Shown here: piece after piece, positions 1 to 7,251 of the stretch
Layout: each line of letters begins with the position of its first letter
Position numbering within the stretch: position 1 is the first letter of the stretch
NCBI GenBank assembly: GCA_009746045.1
Contig: RPFO01000078.1
Location: 1,987,750-2,049,749, forward strand
DNA from: Mesostigma viride
Lineage: Eukaryota > Streptophyta > Mesostigmatophyceae > Mesostigmatales > Mesostigmataceae
Reading direction: 5' to 3'
DNA: 62,000 bases
The notes under the pieces: generated by a model
What the model saw: the letters and a program-made list of their open reading frames with translations, nothing else
Databases searched by the model: none
Told to the model about the DNA's origin: nothing
Translations under genes and position numbers: made by a program

Positions 1-322
1 CCGTACACGGCGAGTCTGCGTTTCAGGATATCCGGGCACGAAAAAGCCCGTGTTCCTCCTTTGGTTCAGCGTGCAGCCCTACGAAGCGAACAAGTCGCTG
101 GTCACCTGTCGCGTGTCGCGCAACATACTGACGGCCCGCGTGGGACATGCTGTTCTGGCTGGTCAACGCCTTGCCGCTGAAGGAGGATGAGGACATGTCG
201 CGAACGTCGTGGCGGAGGAGTGGTGGCGCAATCGCCTGACTCCGGGTGACGCGTTCGTGAAGTTGTACAGGGACCGGATGAAGAAGGTCTACGGCATCAT
301 GTGCCCCGAGCCTTTCGCGTAG
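1..322 (+). pseudogene. Fragment of an unidentified gene, frame-disrupted, at left edge
   Basis: Protein-like sequence runs across the left edge but no single frame carries it. One frame is open from base 2 to about 140, a second gives a tryptophan-rich stretch around 140-200, and a third is open from about 195 to the TAG at 320-322. The segments are rich in W, F, Y, K and R and look like one protein cut by at least two indels. The 3' part ends 29 bases before the next ATG. The disruptions are not at long homopolymers, unlike those elsewhere in the window. It could be a decaying gene or poor sequence near a contig end. The family is not recognised. Confidence 0.35.
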
Positions 323-351
323 AAAATGTCAGCATTATGTGAGCACAAAAA

Positions 352-630
352 ATGAGGGCGCGCAAGAGATTCACAAAGGCCGAGGGAGAGGCCCTCAAAG
401 AGTACCAGATGTTGACGCGGTGGATGGAGGAGACCACGCGCATGCTGAACGAGGCGCGGGCCACGTTCGGCCCAAACGTGTGCGTGAACGAGGCGATGAT
501 ACAGCGCTACTGGGCCAACGAGGCCGCGATCATATGGAGGAGGGTCGGGGTGAGGAACTGGTCGCAACACGTCATGGACATCATGGCCGAGTTGTTGCGC
601 CGGTCGGGCGCCCGCGTGCCCAAGACTTGA
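352..630 (+). CDS. Small basic helical protein, unknown function
   Basis: A 92-residue protein rich in arginine, alanine and glutamate, probably all helical, with the tryptophans and methionines expected of a real protein. An overlapping +1 frame starting at 339 is open longer, but its product is histidine- and glycine-rich low-complexity sequence typical of a shadow frame, so this frame was chosen. There is no recognisable domain, signal peptide or membrane segment. It sits between the broken left-edge gene and the MYND gene on the same strand. Confidence 0.5.
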   Translation: MRARKRFTKAEGEALKEYQMLTRWMEETTRMLNEARATFGPNVCVNEAMIQRYWANEAAIIWRRVGVRNWSQHVMDIMAELLRRSGARVPKT

Positions 631-711
631 AATGCCAACAACAGTTGTGGCTACTCACTAGCCTCTTTCGTTCACGCGGTCTCAATAATCTACCAACTTC
701 TTAAAGCACAT

Positions 712-1050
712 ATGAGCGATGAGGATGATCTAGGTCCGGTGGTGGTGGAAAGGGCACCTGGTATAACGGACTTTCTGTACCCATGGGGCGAGAAATGCAC
801 CACCATTTTTTCGGGGGACGCGTGTCCAATATTGGAGGAGGGTGACGATCAGATGGATTTCGTGATATCGTCCACACACCGTCTCTGTTGCAATAGAGTT
901 TGCGACAAAATTACCAGAAAGGGCGGCATGAAAAAGTGCGCAACTTGCAAAAAGGCATATTACTGCTCAAAGAAATGCCAAACGGAGGCGTGGCCGCTTC
1001 ACAAGATTGGATGTGCTCGTTTAAGAGACGGATGGTGTGAAACACAGTAG
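712..1050 (+). CDS. MYND-type zinc finger protein
   Basis: A 112-residue protein whose C-terminal half (about 59-101) is a MYND finger. It has a cysteine pair near 60/64, C76-x2-C79, then YC85-x3-C89, followed by W and H97-x3-C101, the usual order and spacing. MYND fingers bind short proline-rich peptides and two zinc ions and usually act as protein-protein contact modules in transcriptional regulators. The first 55 residues are acidic with no recognised domain. Single MYND proteins are common accessory genes in large DNA viruses of protists. A role in altering host transcription is inference. Confidence 0.8.
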   Translation: MSDEDDLGPVVVERAPGITDFLYPWGEKCTTIFSGDACPILEEGDDQMDFVISSTHRLCCNRVCDKITRKGGMKKCATCKKAYYCSKKCQTEAWPLHKIGCARLRDGWCETQ

Positions 1051-1175
1051 GCTGCTAACTAACGAGAGTCGCAACACGTTGTCGCGCCGGTTGGGCGCCC
1101 CCGTCCCACGCGCGCCATAAATTGCTCAGCGAGACGGCCGTAGCCTCCCGAGCCTCGTGACGCGACTGCGCAAAC

Positions 1176-1916
1176 ATGTCCTCAAACATCCTTGAAGCGT
1201 CCACGGAAGCGGACGTCCTCAAAGCGTCCCCGCGCGTCCGCGTGACGCCTGACGGGAGGATCTCGGTGATCGATGTCATAACGCTGGCTTGCTTTGTGAA
1301 AAACGGTGTGCGTACTCCCAATGCAGCCGTTCACGCATCGTATTGTCTAAAACGCATCGGAAAGATGCACGAGGAGCTGGTGCGGCATATCAATTTATGG
1401 AAATTTCCTGGACAAAGGCAAAGGGATACCCCGGTTATGGATTTGGACAGCATCAAAAGACTTGTTCGCGTACTGTCATGCGTGTCACACGAGTGCGCAA
1501 ACGACGTGGAAAAGGCGGACACGTTGCACAAGTTAATAGACATTTTGTCTTCATCTACGCACAGAAAGCGCAAAAGGGGGGGGGAAAGAGACGTACAGGC
1601 CGGCCTTGCGGAGAGGCTCAGAGGCAAGCGGGAGGTGAGGTGCCGGGCGGGGGTGATCGACATCCTGTGCCCGGACACCAAGCGTTTGATCGAGGTGAAG
1701 GAGTTCAGCTCCGGCCTGCACGGCGTGGGTCAGCTCATCGGGTACGGGCTTGACTACCCGGACTACACCAAGCGCCTTCACCTGTTTCGCACGCCAACGA
1801 CGCCCAACGTGACGGCGGAAAGGCTGCTTGTACTCAAGGAGGTCTGCGACTTGCATAAGATAGAGCTGACACTGGACGAAAGCATAGAGTTGCAGGACCC
1901 CAACATCAACTCGTGA
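1176..1916 (+). CDS. MSV199-like DNA-binding protein with PD-(D/E)XK nuclease-like domain
   Basis: 246 residues in two parts. The N-terminal half carries a block beginning RVTPDGRISVIDVI (near residue 19) and later LWKFPGQRQRDTPV, shared with the next gene. This resembles MSV199/KilA-N-associated DNA-binding regions of large DNA viruses. The C-terminal half matches the PD-(D/E)XK pattern of giant-virus proteins: D162, E173-V-K175 and Q186, followed by a YP-xx-TK-x-LHLF strand. A basic linker (THRKRKRGG) joins them over a run of nine G that stays in frame. The nuclease activity is predicted from motifs only. Alternatives are a mobile, homing-type gene or a regulator. A broken relative of the C-terminal domain lies at 57029-57450. 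Confidence 0.78.
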   Translation: MSSNILEASTEADVLKASPRVRVTPDGRISVIDVITLACFVKNGVRTPNAAVHASYCLKRIGKMHEELVRHINLWKFPGQRQRDTPVMDLDSIKRLVRVLSCVSHECANDVEKADTLHKLIDILSSSTHRKRKRGGERDVQAGLAERLRGKREVRCRAGVIDILCPDTKRLIEVKEFSSGLHGVGQLIGYGLDYPDYTKRLHLFRTPTTPNVTAERLLVLKEVCDLHKIELTLDESIELQDPNINS

Positions 1917-2000
1917 ACAAATCTCAATTTTATGGACAACCTTGAAAGGGCGGCGCGCTTATATTGATGAATGAATTTTCTATTAATACAACAAACACCC

Positions 2001-2921
2001 ATGGCGTCTCAAGCGGTTGTGATGTATCTGCAACCCTCGCGCGACATGCCGGGTGAGGACCCCTTTGCAAACAAGATACGAGTTACGCCCGATGGCAGGA
2101 TATCTGTGTTGGATGTCATATCCGCTTCATGTTTTATGTCGGAGGGCGGAGTTTTGTTGGAAAAAGCAAGTGCAAGAGCTTCTGAATATCTGTCAAGACT
2201 TGAGAAAAGCCACGCGGTAGTGACCACTCTCTGTGGTCTCTGGAAGTTCCCCGGTGCCAGACAGCGAGACACACCTGTCACCGATCGACAGGGGATCATC
2301 AAGATCATCCAGCTCTTGCCAGGCAAGAAGGCGGCGGCGTTCCGCCACTCGGTGGCCGTGCTGTTGGAGAAGTACCTGGATGCGGACCCGGCGCTCATCC
2401 AGGACCTGTACGACCGGTATCGCGAGAAGACCGGCGAGGAGTTTGTGCCAATATCTCGCCAGCAAGTGGCGGATGCCCCTCGCATCAAGAGTTGCGAGAA
2501 GACGAAACTGGACATGCGCGCCATTAGGGATAGCAGCGCCCAGCCGGTGCCGGCGCGAGTGTACGCTGTCGTCAACAACGCCGCCAACAAGTTGGTGACT
2601 GGATACGAGCAGACCGCCGACTATAGGAAGGACCAGGGACTAACAAAGAAGAGTCAGGCCACTCGCGACACATTCACAGACGAAATGTGCGGTTTGTCAA
2701 TATTCTTCCACTCTCGCCACGAGAAAGAGGTGGTGGGCGGGAAAGACCCCGAGAAGTCGGCCCTTTCCATAGTGGAGGCGCTCGTCCCTGGACTGGAAAA
2801 ACTAGGTCACTACGAGGAGGCTCGCAAGTACCGCGGGCCCGAATTCGCCGCAAACAACAAACGATTGATGCTGGAAAACCAGGCCTGGAATAGAGACAAG
2901 CGAGTTAAAATGGTTAAATAA
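2001..2921 (+). CDS. MSV199-like protein with phage-type C-terminal domain
   Basis: 306 residues from the ATG at 2001. An in-frame ATG at 1971 would add ten residues, but 2001 is preferred because the paralogous block then begins close to the start. It shares the RVTPDGRISVLDVI and LWKFPGARQRDTPV blocks with the preceding gene, so the two are tandem paralogues at the N-terminus. The middle (LLPGKKAAAFR and a following LEKYL segment) is typical of this family. The C-terminal half, with a YAVVNNAANKLVTGYE-like motif, resembles regions following KilA-N or MSV199 domains in phage and viral antirepressor-like proteins, not a nuclease. Likely a DNA-binding regulator. Function is inferred. Confidence 0.75.
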   Translation: MASQAVVMYLQPSRDMPGEDPFANKIRVTPDGRISVLDVISASCFMSEGGVLLEKASARASEYLSRLEKSHAVVTTLCGLWKFPGARQRDTPVTDRQGIIKIIQLLPGKKAAAFRHSVAVLLEKYLDADPALIQDLYDRYREKTGEEFVPISRQQVADAPRIKSCEKTKLDMRAIRDSSAQPVPARVYAVVNNAANKLVTGYEQTADYRKDQGLTKKSQATRDTFTDEMCGLSIFFHSRHEKEVVGGKDPEKSALSIVEALVPGLEKLGHYEEARKYRGPEFAANNKRLMLENQAWNRDKRVKMVK

Positions 2922-3118
2922 TATATGTAATACAATGATCTAATTGGCTCACGCTTGCAGACACATGGCGTATGTAAGATGGTTCATTTTATTTGCAAGA
3001 AATTCCCACAAGTTTAACTTCCGTTTCCCCATTAACAAATGGCATTTGAGGCATGTGTGACAGCTTAAAAAGCCGCCTAGCTAAATCGATAGAATGCGCT
3101 TGTCAGTCGTAACGACAC

Positions 3119-4051
3119 CTAGGAAGCCTGATCAGCGTCATCGTCGCTGTCCAAAACAATGACGTCGTTGTCGGTCTTCTGTCGCTTGCTGGCCTGCTCG
3201 TCCTCGCCGTTGCCGTCGCGCTTGCCGACCTCCGAGTGCTGGTTGTCGTCGATCTTGTCGTCCGCGGCGACGTGTTCATCCTCTTCGTACGTGGGCTCGG
3301 GCTCGGGCTCGTCGTCCACGCTGTCGGGCAGGGTGTCGGAGCCGGCCATGAACGCGAGCACAGTGAGCTGGGTGTCGAACTCGAAGTAGGGGAACGAGAG
3401 CTCGGGATGGCGCTCGTCGTTCTCCTCGTCGGTGTCCATGCCGAGCTCGGTGCAGATGGGGCAGAGGACGGGCCAGTCCGGGTCGGCGCTCTCCAGGAAG
3501 TCCCATACGCAGCTGATGCACACGCCGCCGATGTGGAAGTGCGGGTTAGGGGTCTTGCAGGAGTACACGTTGGTGAGCGTCTCGTTGCAGACCTGGCAGG
3601 TGCTGTAGGACTCGAGGACGCCCGCGCCGTTCTCCAGGAAGCCGCCGGTCTTGGTGCAGATGAACGCGGCCATCTCGAACTCCTCGTTGCCCCTGCCGAC
3701 GCTGGGAGTGAATGAGCAGTCTGCCTTCTCGTCACCGTGAAGCTTGAGGGCCGCCACCCTCGCCCTCTCCTCGTGCACGGCAGCCGCGTCCTTGACAGCA
3801 CTCGTCATCTCTTTCCTGCAAGGGGCGCAATTTCTTGCGATGCCCTCGAAAAAAACGCCGTTCAGACGGAAGGAGGACACGGGTACCAGACCTTTGCAGC
3901 GGTGGCACCTGGCCTTGGGTGAGGCTGGCGTTTTGTCAGGGTTGGCTGCCTTCCACTTTTCGATGCTCTCTTCGTTCTTGTAGGTTTTCTTCACCATCTC
4001 GCCGGTTTCCGGGTCGTACAGCCATCGGTTCTGGGTTCCGCACGTCCTCAT
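3119..4051 (-). CDS. RING-like zinc finger protein, candidate E3 ubiquitin ligase
   Basis: A 310-residue leftward gene. Residues 49-78 contain two CxxC pairs (C49/C52, C75/C78) suggesting a first zinc site. Residues 152-200 hold C152/C155, C165, H171/H173, C178/C181 and a closing CPIC (C197/C200), the order of a RING-type cross-brace, although spacing departs from the consensus. The last 80 residues are very acidic (D/E/N runs) with a short basic RQK stretch, a probable disordered tail. By family knowledge RING proteins recruit E2 enzymes. The substrate cannot be inferred. The ORF on the other strand here and the 232-residue arginine/threonine-rich frame are shadows. Confidence 0.72.
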   Translation of the reverse strand: MRTCGTQNRWLYDPETGEMVKKTYKNEESIEKWKAANPDKTPASPKARCHRCKGLVPVSSFRLNGVFFEGIARNCAPCRKEMTSAVKDAAAVHEERARVAALKLHGDEKADCSFTPSVGRGNEEFEMAAFICTKTGGFLENGAGVLESYSTCQVCNETLTNVYSCKTPNPHFHIGGVCISCVWDFLESADPDWPVLCPICTELGMDTDEENDERHPELSFPYFEFDTQLTVLAFMAGSDTLPDSVDDEPEPEPTYEEDEHVAADDKIDDNQHSEVGKRDGNGEDEQASKRQKTDNDVIVLDSDDDADQAS

Positions 4052-4074
4052 CCTCGAAAAAAGTCGTGAGCAGG

Positions 4075-4360
4075 CAAAATTTCGGGTGATTCGGGCCTCG
4101 AGAGACGAACAGAAGCGAATTTCGGGTGCTCAGGGCCTCTGGAACGCAAACCGGACCGAATTTCGGTCGAGCCAGACGGAAGGAAAACAAATTTGGGCGG
4201 TCCGGAACTCCGGAAGACGACCAGCGGCGATTTTTGGGTGGTTCGGGCCTCGGGAATTCGAACAGCGAAATTCTTGGGTGCTTCGGACGCTTAGCAAACA
4301 ACACCACAGGCGAATTCTTGGGTGGTTCGGGCCGTTTAGGAGTTTCTTGGGTGTGCAGAC
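4075..4360. repeat. Degenerate tandem repeat, about 40-bp period, noncoding
   Basis: A core like TTGGGTGGTTCGGGCC recurs with variations at about 4081, 4121, 4162, 4193, 4234, 4274, 4318 and 4347. Spacings are mostly 40-44 bases with two shorter ones near 30. Each unit is a GAATTT/GAATTC block followed by the GGGTGGTTCGGG core. The period is not a multiple of three and no frame gives a convincing protein. It lies just upstream of the RING-like gene (leftward) and in the spacer before the rightward coiled-coil gene, so a regulatory or replication role is possible but unproven. Confidence 0.75.
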
Positions 4361-4443
4361 TGGATGGACAGTGAGATGGATGACTTTGGTGGGGGCTTCC
4401 TGTTAATAACCTTTTTTGTTCACTGCCATTTTGGCTTTTCGAC

Positions 4444-4690
4444 CAGAAATCCGTTTTTTCTAGAGGACCGGCACCGCGTGGCGTTTTTTTGGGCGCTTGT
4501 ACCGGTTCAGGCAGAAATCCGTACGGGCTGACGCATTTCCAGAGGACCAGAACCACGTGGCGTCTTTTTGGGCGCTTGGGTCGGTTCGGGCAGAAATCCG
4601 TACGGGCTGACGCATTTCCAGAGGACCGGATCCACGTGGCGTCTTTTTGGGCGCTTGGGCCGGTTCGGGCAGAAATCCGTGCGGACCGAA
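4444..4690. repeat. 79-bp tandem direct repeat, about three copies
   Basis: Units starting CAGAAATCCG lie at 4444, 4512, 4591 and 4670. The second and third are 79 bases and nearly identical, the first is 68 bases and more diverged, and the fourth is cut after about 20 bases. Each unit includes a CACGTGGCGTCTTTTTGGGCGCTTG segment with a CACGTG-like palindrome. Together with the 40-bp array the whole 4052-4806 spacer holds no convincing gene. The near-identity of the two 79-base copies points to recent duplication. Confidence 0.85.
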
Positions 4691-4806
4691 AGCTCAAGTG
4701 CATTGACAGGAATTGCATGCCAATAATTTTTGGTGGACCCGTCGACCTGAGCTCTGGACACCATATCAGCTGCATTCAGTGCCATTCTGTCCGAAATTGT
4801 GTTGCC

Positions 4807-5457
4807 ATGGAGGAGGAGAATACATCCAGTTCTGAGTATTCTTCCACGGAAAGCAGCAGTGAATGCGATTCTGACAAGGAGAACGTACCTCCCAAAGGGC
4901 AAATTCGGGTGGAGCGGACGCCGGATCGGAGCTCGTCCACCGGAAATTTCACGAACAGCTGTTTGTCGTCTAAAGAGCTGGTTTCTAGGGATCAAGTGGC
5001 CTCTTTCGAGTTTTCAGAGCCTGTTTCCGAGAGCAGGAGGCTGCACGAGTCCGCCCAAGTTTTCGCTTCTCGTGTGGATGGGACGCCGGAGCAGAGCCCG
5101 TGCACCGGAAATCGCGTCATAAGGCTCAACGAGGGGCCTTTGCCTTCCAAAGTTTTGGTTCCCAGGGACTTTGCAACCAATGTCCTGGCCCAGTTCTCTG
5201 ATATGAAGGACAAGATCGAGAATGTCGTCTCAAAGAACAAGAAACTGCGCGACGCCGCCCGAAAACGGCACGAGAGGGTCCGGAAGAAGCTGGTCGTGGA
5301 GGTGGAAACGGTCAGGCAGGAGCTGGAGGAGAAGGATGCCACCATTATTCAGATGAGGCGGACGGTGTCTGACCTTATGAGCAGCAACGACAGGCTGAGG
5401 TGCAGGCTTTCGGAGGTCGAGACGGCGCTTGCGAATCAGAAGGCGACTGTAAAATAA
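4807..5457 (+). CDS. Coiled-coil protein, unknown function
   Basis: 216 residues from the ATG at 4807. The frame stays open upstream to 4489, but that extension translates the tandem repeat, so the later start is chosen. The N-terminal 40 residues are Ser/Glu-rich (EEENTSSSEYSSTESSSEC). The middle is polar, with two similar stretches each containing a VxRTP/VDGTP-DRSS/EQSP-xTGN pattern, suggesting an internal duplication. Residues about 130-216 are strongly heptad-like and charged, a long coiled coil. Possibly a scaffold or dimeric regulator. No family was recognised. Confidence 0.7.
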   Translation: MEEENTSSSEYSSTESSSECDSDKENVPPKGQIRVERTPDRSSSTGNFTNSCLSSKELVSRDQVASFEFSEPVSESRRLHESAQVFASRVDGTPEQSPCTGNRVIRLNEGPLPSKVLVPRDFATNVLAQFSDMKDKIENVVSKNKKLRDAARKRHERVRKKLVVEVETVRQELEEKDATIIQMRRTVSDLMSSNDRLRCRLSEVETALANQKATVK

Positions 5458-5474
5458 AATGACGGCCAGTTGTC

Positions 5475-5696
5475 ATGGAGAAGCGGAAAGGCGTCGTCGG
5501 CGCTTTGCGGAGGCTGTTACGCTTTTTAACAAGGGGCAGAAGCAGGGCGGTTGTATCGGCGGAATGCCTGCTGCGTCGCCAGATGTCGGCCCCCAGAAAT
5601 CAGGACGAGCGAACCAGACACAACAGCTTGGATTTAGAACATCCGTATCCGGTCCCTCGCCGCGAGAAATCCAGGTTGTGCAGGGAGACGCGATAG
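5475..5696 (+). CDS. Small arginine-rich protein, frame uncertain
   Basis: A 73-residue frame with a basic amphipathic N-terminus (MEKRKGVVGALRRLLRFL). A competing frame, 5459-5722 (87 residues), starts one base after the upstream stop codon. Neither has a recognisable domain. This one is preferred weakly for its amphipathic N-terminal helix. Only one of the two, if either, is likely to be translated. Confidence 0.35.
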   Translation: MEKRKGVVGALRRLLRFLTRGRSRAVVSAECLLRRQMSAPRNQDERTRHNSLDLEHPYPVPRREKSRLCRETR

Positions 5697-5740
5697 ACCT
5701 TATAGCGCACAGTAGTTTCTAATCTTATAATGTATATATC

Positions 5741-5929
5741 ATGCGCCCTTTGACATCTTCCAACGAGCATGCCCCCCCGGTTGTGGAGGGGCTCTCAGAC
5801 CTGAAGCCGGTCGAGTCACTCGACCCTGTTTTGCCAGGCAGGCACATTGCGGCGATTCTGGGTTTGCTGTCAGTAGGACTGTCCGCCTGGCTCATCCTGT
5901 TTGCAATGCTATGGGTGCTATTGCAGTAG
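5741..5929 (+). CDS. Small C-terminally anchored membrane protein
   Basis: 62 residues. The first 35 are polar and proline-containing. The last 25 (IAAILGLLSVGLSAWLILFA and following) are uniformly hydrophobic and end almost at the stop, typical of a tail-anchored protein. Short tail-anchored proteins are frequent constituents of NCLDV inner virion membranes, so a membrane or virion location is likely, but this is inference. The longer ORF on the opposite strand has no protein-like features. Confidence 0.6.
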   Translation: MRPLTSSNEHAPPVVEGLSDLKPVESLDPVLPGRHIAAILGLLSVGLSAWLILFAMLWVLLQ

Positions 5930-5956
5930 CTGTCGATTATTTTGTGTGTGCACTTT

Positions 5957-6115
5957 ATGGGCGCGTGTTTTAGCAAGAGGACAGACACGCACTGCGGCAG
6001 ATGCGTGGTTGTCGTGAATGGGCGCGTGATCGTAGAGCCGCTGCTGGAGTCGGTGCGCGACTCCGTGCCTCGCGCGGTGGGCGATGGGCGTGTGCAGCCA
6101 CGATGGCATTTGTAA
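5957..6115 (+). CDS. 52-residue candidate N-myristoylated/palmitoylated protein
   Basis: A 53-codon frame from the ATG at 5957 to the TAA at 6113-6115. It starts MGACFSKR, which fits the dual acylation signal MG-x-C-x-S-K: N-myristoylation on Gly2 after methionine removal, palmitoylation possible on Cys4, and a basic residue at position 7-8, as in Src-family SH4 segments. The body has a second cysteine pair (HCGRC) and a valine-rich strand. The upstream neighbour is a tail-anchored protein, so the pair may act at the same membrane. Acylation is a motif prediction. Confidence 0.55.
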   Translation: MGACFSKRTDTHCGRCVVVVNGRVIVEPLLESVRDSVPRAVGDGRVQPRWHL

Positions 6116-6205
6116 ATATAACTTTCGTAAACTTTCGTTAATAAAAAGGATTTTGACGCAAACGCTCGCCTAACAGGGCGACGAAATTGTAGAAACACTC
6201 AGTAA

Positions 6206-7159
6206 ATGACAAAGCAGTTCCGTGTGTCGCCGGACGCCCGCGACGTGCGCCTCAGCGTGCGTGCGGCGTCCGTGGTCCCGTTTAATTATTACGGCAAAGC
6301 GCGGCGAGAGACTCTACGCCGCATCGCGCTTATGCAGGGCTTGCGACCGTTCCGCAGCGCCACCCTGCGCGAGCTGGAGTGCAGCGTGTTCGCAAACCAG
6401 CGGGCCATCACCATACAGCGGTGGGTGAGGCGCAAGGTGCTGCCGTACGCACGCGCCAAGAGAACGATCGCTCGTCACCTGGCAGCGAGGGTGTCTAACA
6501 AGGAGGACCCGATAACGATGGACGCGCTGCCGTCGAAAGAGAGAGTCTTCAAGTTCGTGCGTCCCACGCGGCAAGTGGTGGGGTTTGACGCCGTGCGGCT
6601 GGCGGAGTACATCGCGACGTCAGGGAGGTTCGAGGACCCCGCCACGCGTTTTCCGTTCACGGCGGTAGACCTGTGGCGTCTGGATAAGCAGGTGAGGGAG
6701 CTGGGGTTCCAGAGGCACTCGACGCTGTTTATATACCAGCACCCGGAGATAGTGGACGCGATACGCGAGCACGAGTCGCTAGTTGCCGGCATAGACAGGG
6801 TCGCGACCGAGCTGGTGTCTAGCATGATCGATATCGTGGGCGGAGAGAACGTGGACGCACAATCGCTGATGGCGGTGGCGACAGACTATATTCCCCAATG
6901 GCGCGTCTACATGCGGCACTTGCGCGCGCTCGACGAGCACGCGAGCAAGGCGACGGCGCAGACGTGCGTGAACATGGTGAAGGCTGAGAGGGACGCGGCG
7001 GCCGCCTTGGGCGGCGAGGTGCCCGCGTACACGCTAGCGTGGCTGGCGGCTTCCATGGCATACCACACGCTGCACGACGCCGGGATCGGTTGCGATCAGC
7101 CGCTTGTGGACACGGGGGAGATGATCGTGTGCGCCATGTTGATACGCTCTTCCGCGTGA
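6206..7159 (+). CDS. U-box/RING-like protein with IQ-like segment
   Basis: 317 residues. Near residue 70 an IQ-like segment (ITIQRWVRRK) precedes a region around 97-160 reading DPITMDALP...FKFVR, then LAEYIATSGRFEDPATRFPF. The alternation of a DPIT-type first loop, a hydrophobic core and a DPxTRxPF second loop resembles U-box or zinc-less RING modules (compare the general pattern DPITxE...DPxTR). The C-terminal 150 residues are helical and unassigned. If the U-box reading is right it would be an E2-binding ubiquitin ligase. Without structure prediction this stays tentative. The gene ends within the open extension of the next ORF. Confidence 0.7.
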   Translation: MTKQFRVSPDARDVRLSVRAASVVPFNYYGKARRETLRRIALMQGLRPFRSATLRELECSVFANQRAITIQRWVRRKVLPYARAKRTIARHLAARVSNKEDPITMDALPSKERVFKFVRPTRQVVGFDAVRLAEYIATSGRFEDPATRFPFTAVDLWRLDKQVRELGFQRHSTLFIYQHPEIVDAIREHESLVAGIDRVATELVSSMIDIVGGENVDAQSLMAVATDYIPQWRVYMRHLRALDEHASKATAQTCVNMVKAERDAAAALGGEVPAYTLAWLAASMAYHTLHDAGIGCDQPLVDTGEMIVCAMLIRSSA

Positions 7160-7251
7160 ACACGCAGCAGGGCCAGGCAACAGGCATTGAGGAGGAACAA
7201 ACGCGTTCGCGCTTCCGTGTGAGTCTAAATCGGCCCGGTTTATTAGATGCC

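Noticed and set aside
339-704. 121-residue frame overlapping the 352-630 gene
   Set aside because: Histidine/glycine/arginine-rich composition is typical of a shadow; the other frame is more protein-like.
4075-4690. Possible CRISPR array
   Set aside because: Repeats are directly adjacent, without unique spacers, and degenerate.
3936-4775. 279-residue leftward open frame over the repeats
   Set aside because: It only translates the two tandem arrays and overlaps the RING-like gene start. The 40-bp period is not a multiple of three, so coding is unlikely.
5725-6198. 157-residue leftward frame opposite two small genes
   Set aside because: Serine/threonine/arginine-rich shadow with no domain. 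The opposite strand holds a tail-anchored protein and a myristoylation start.
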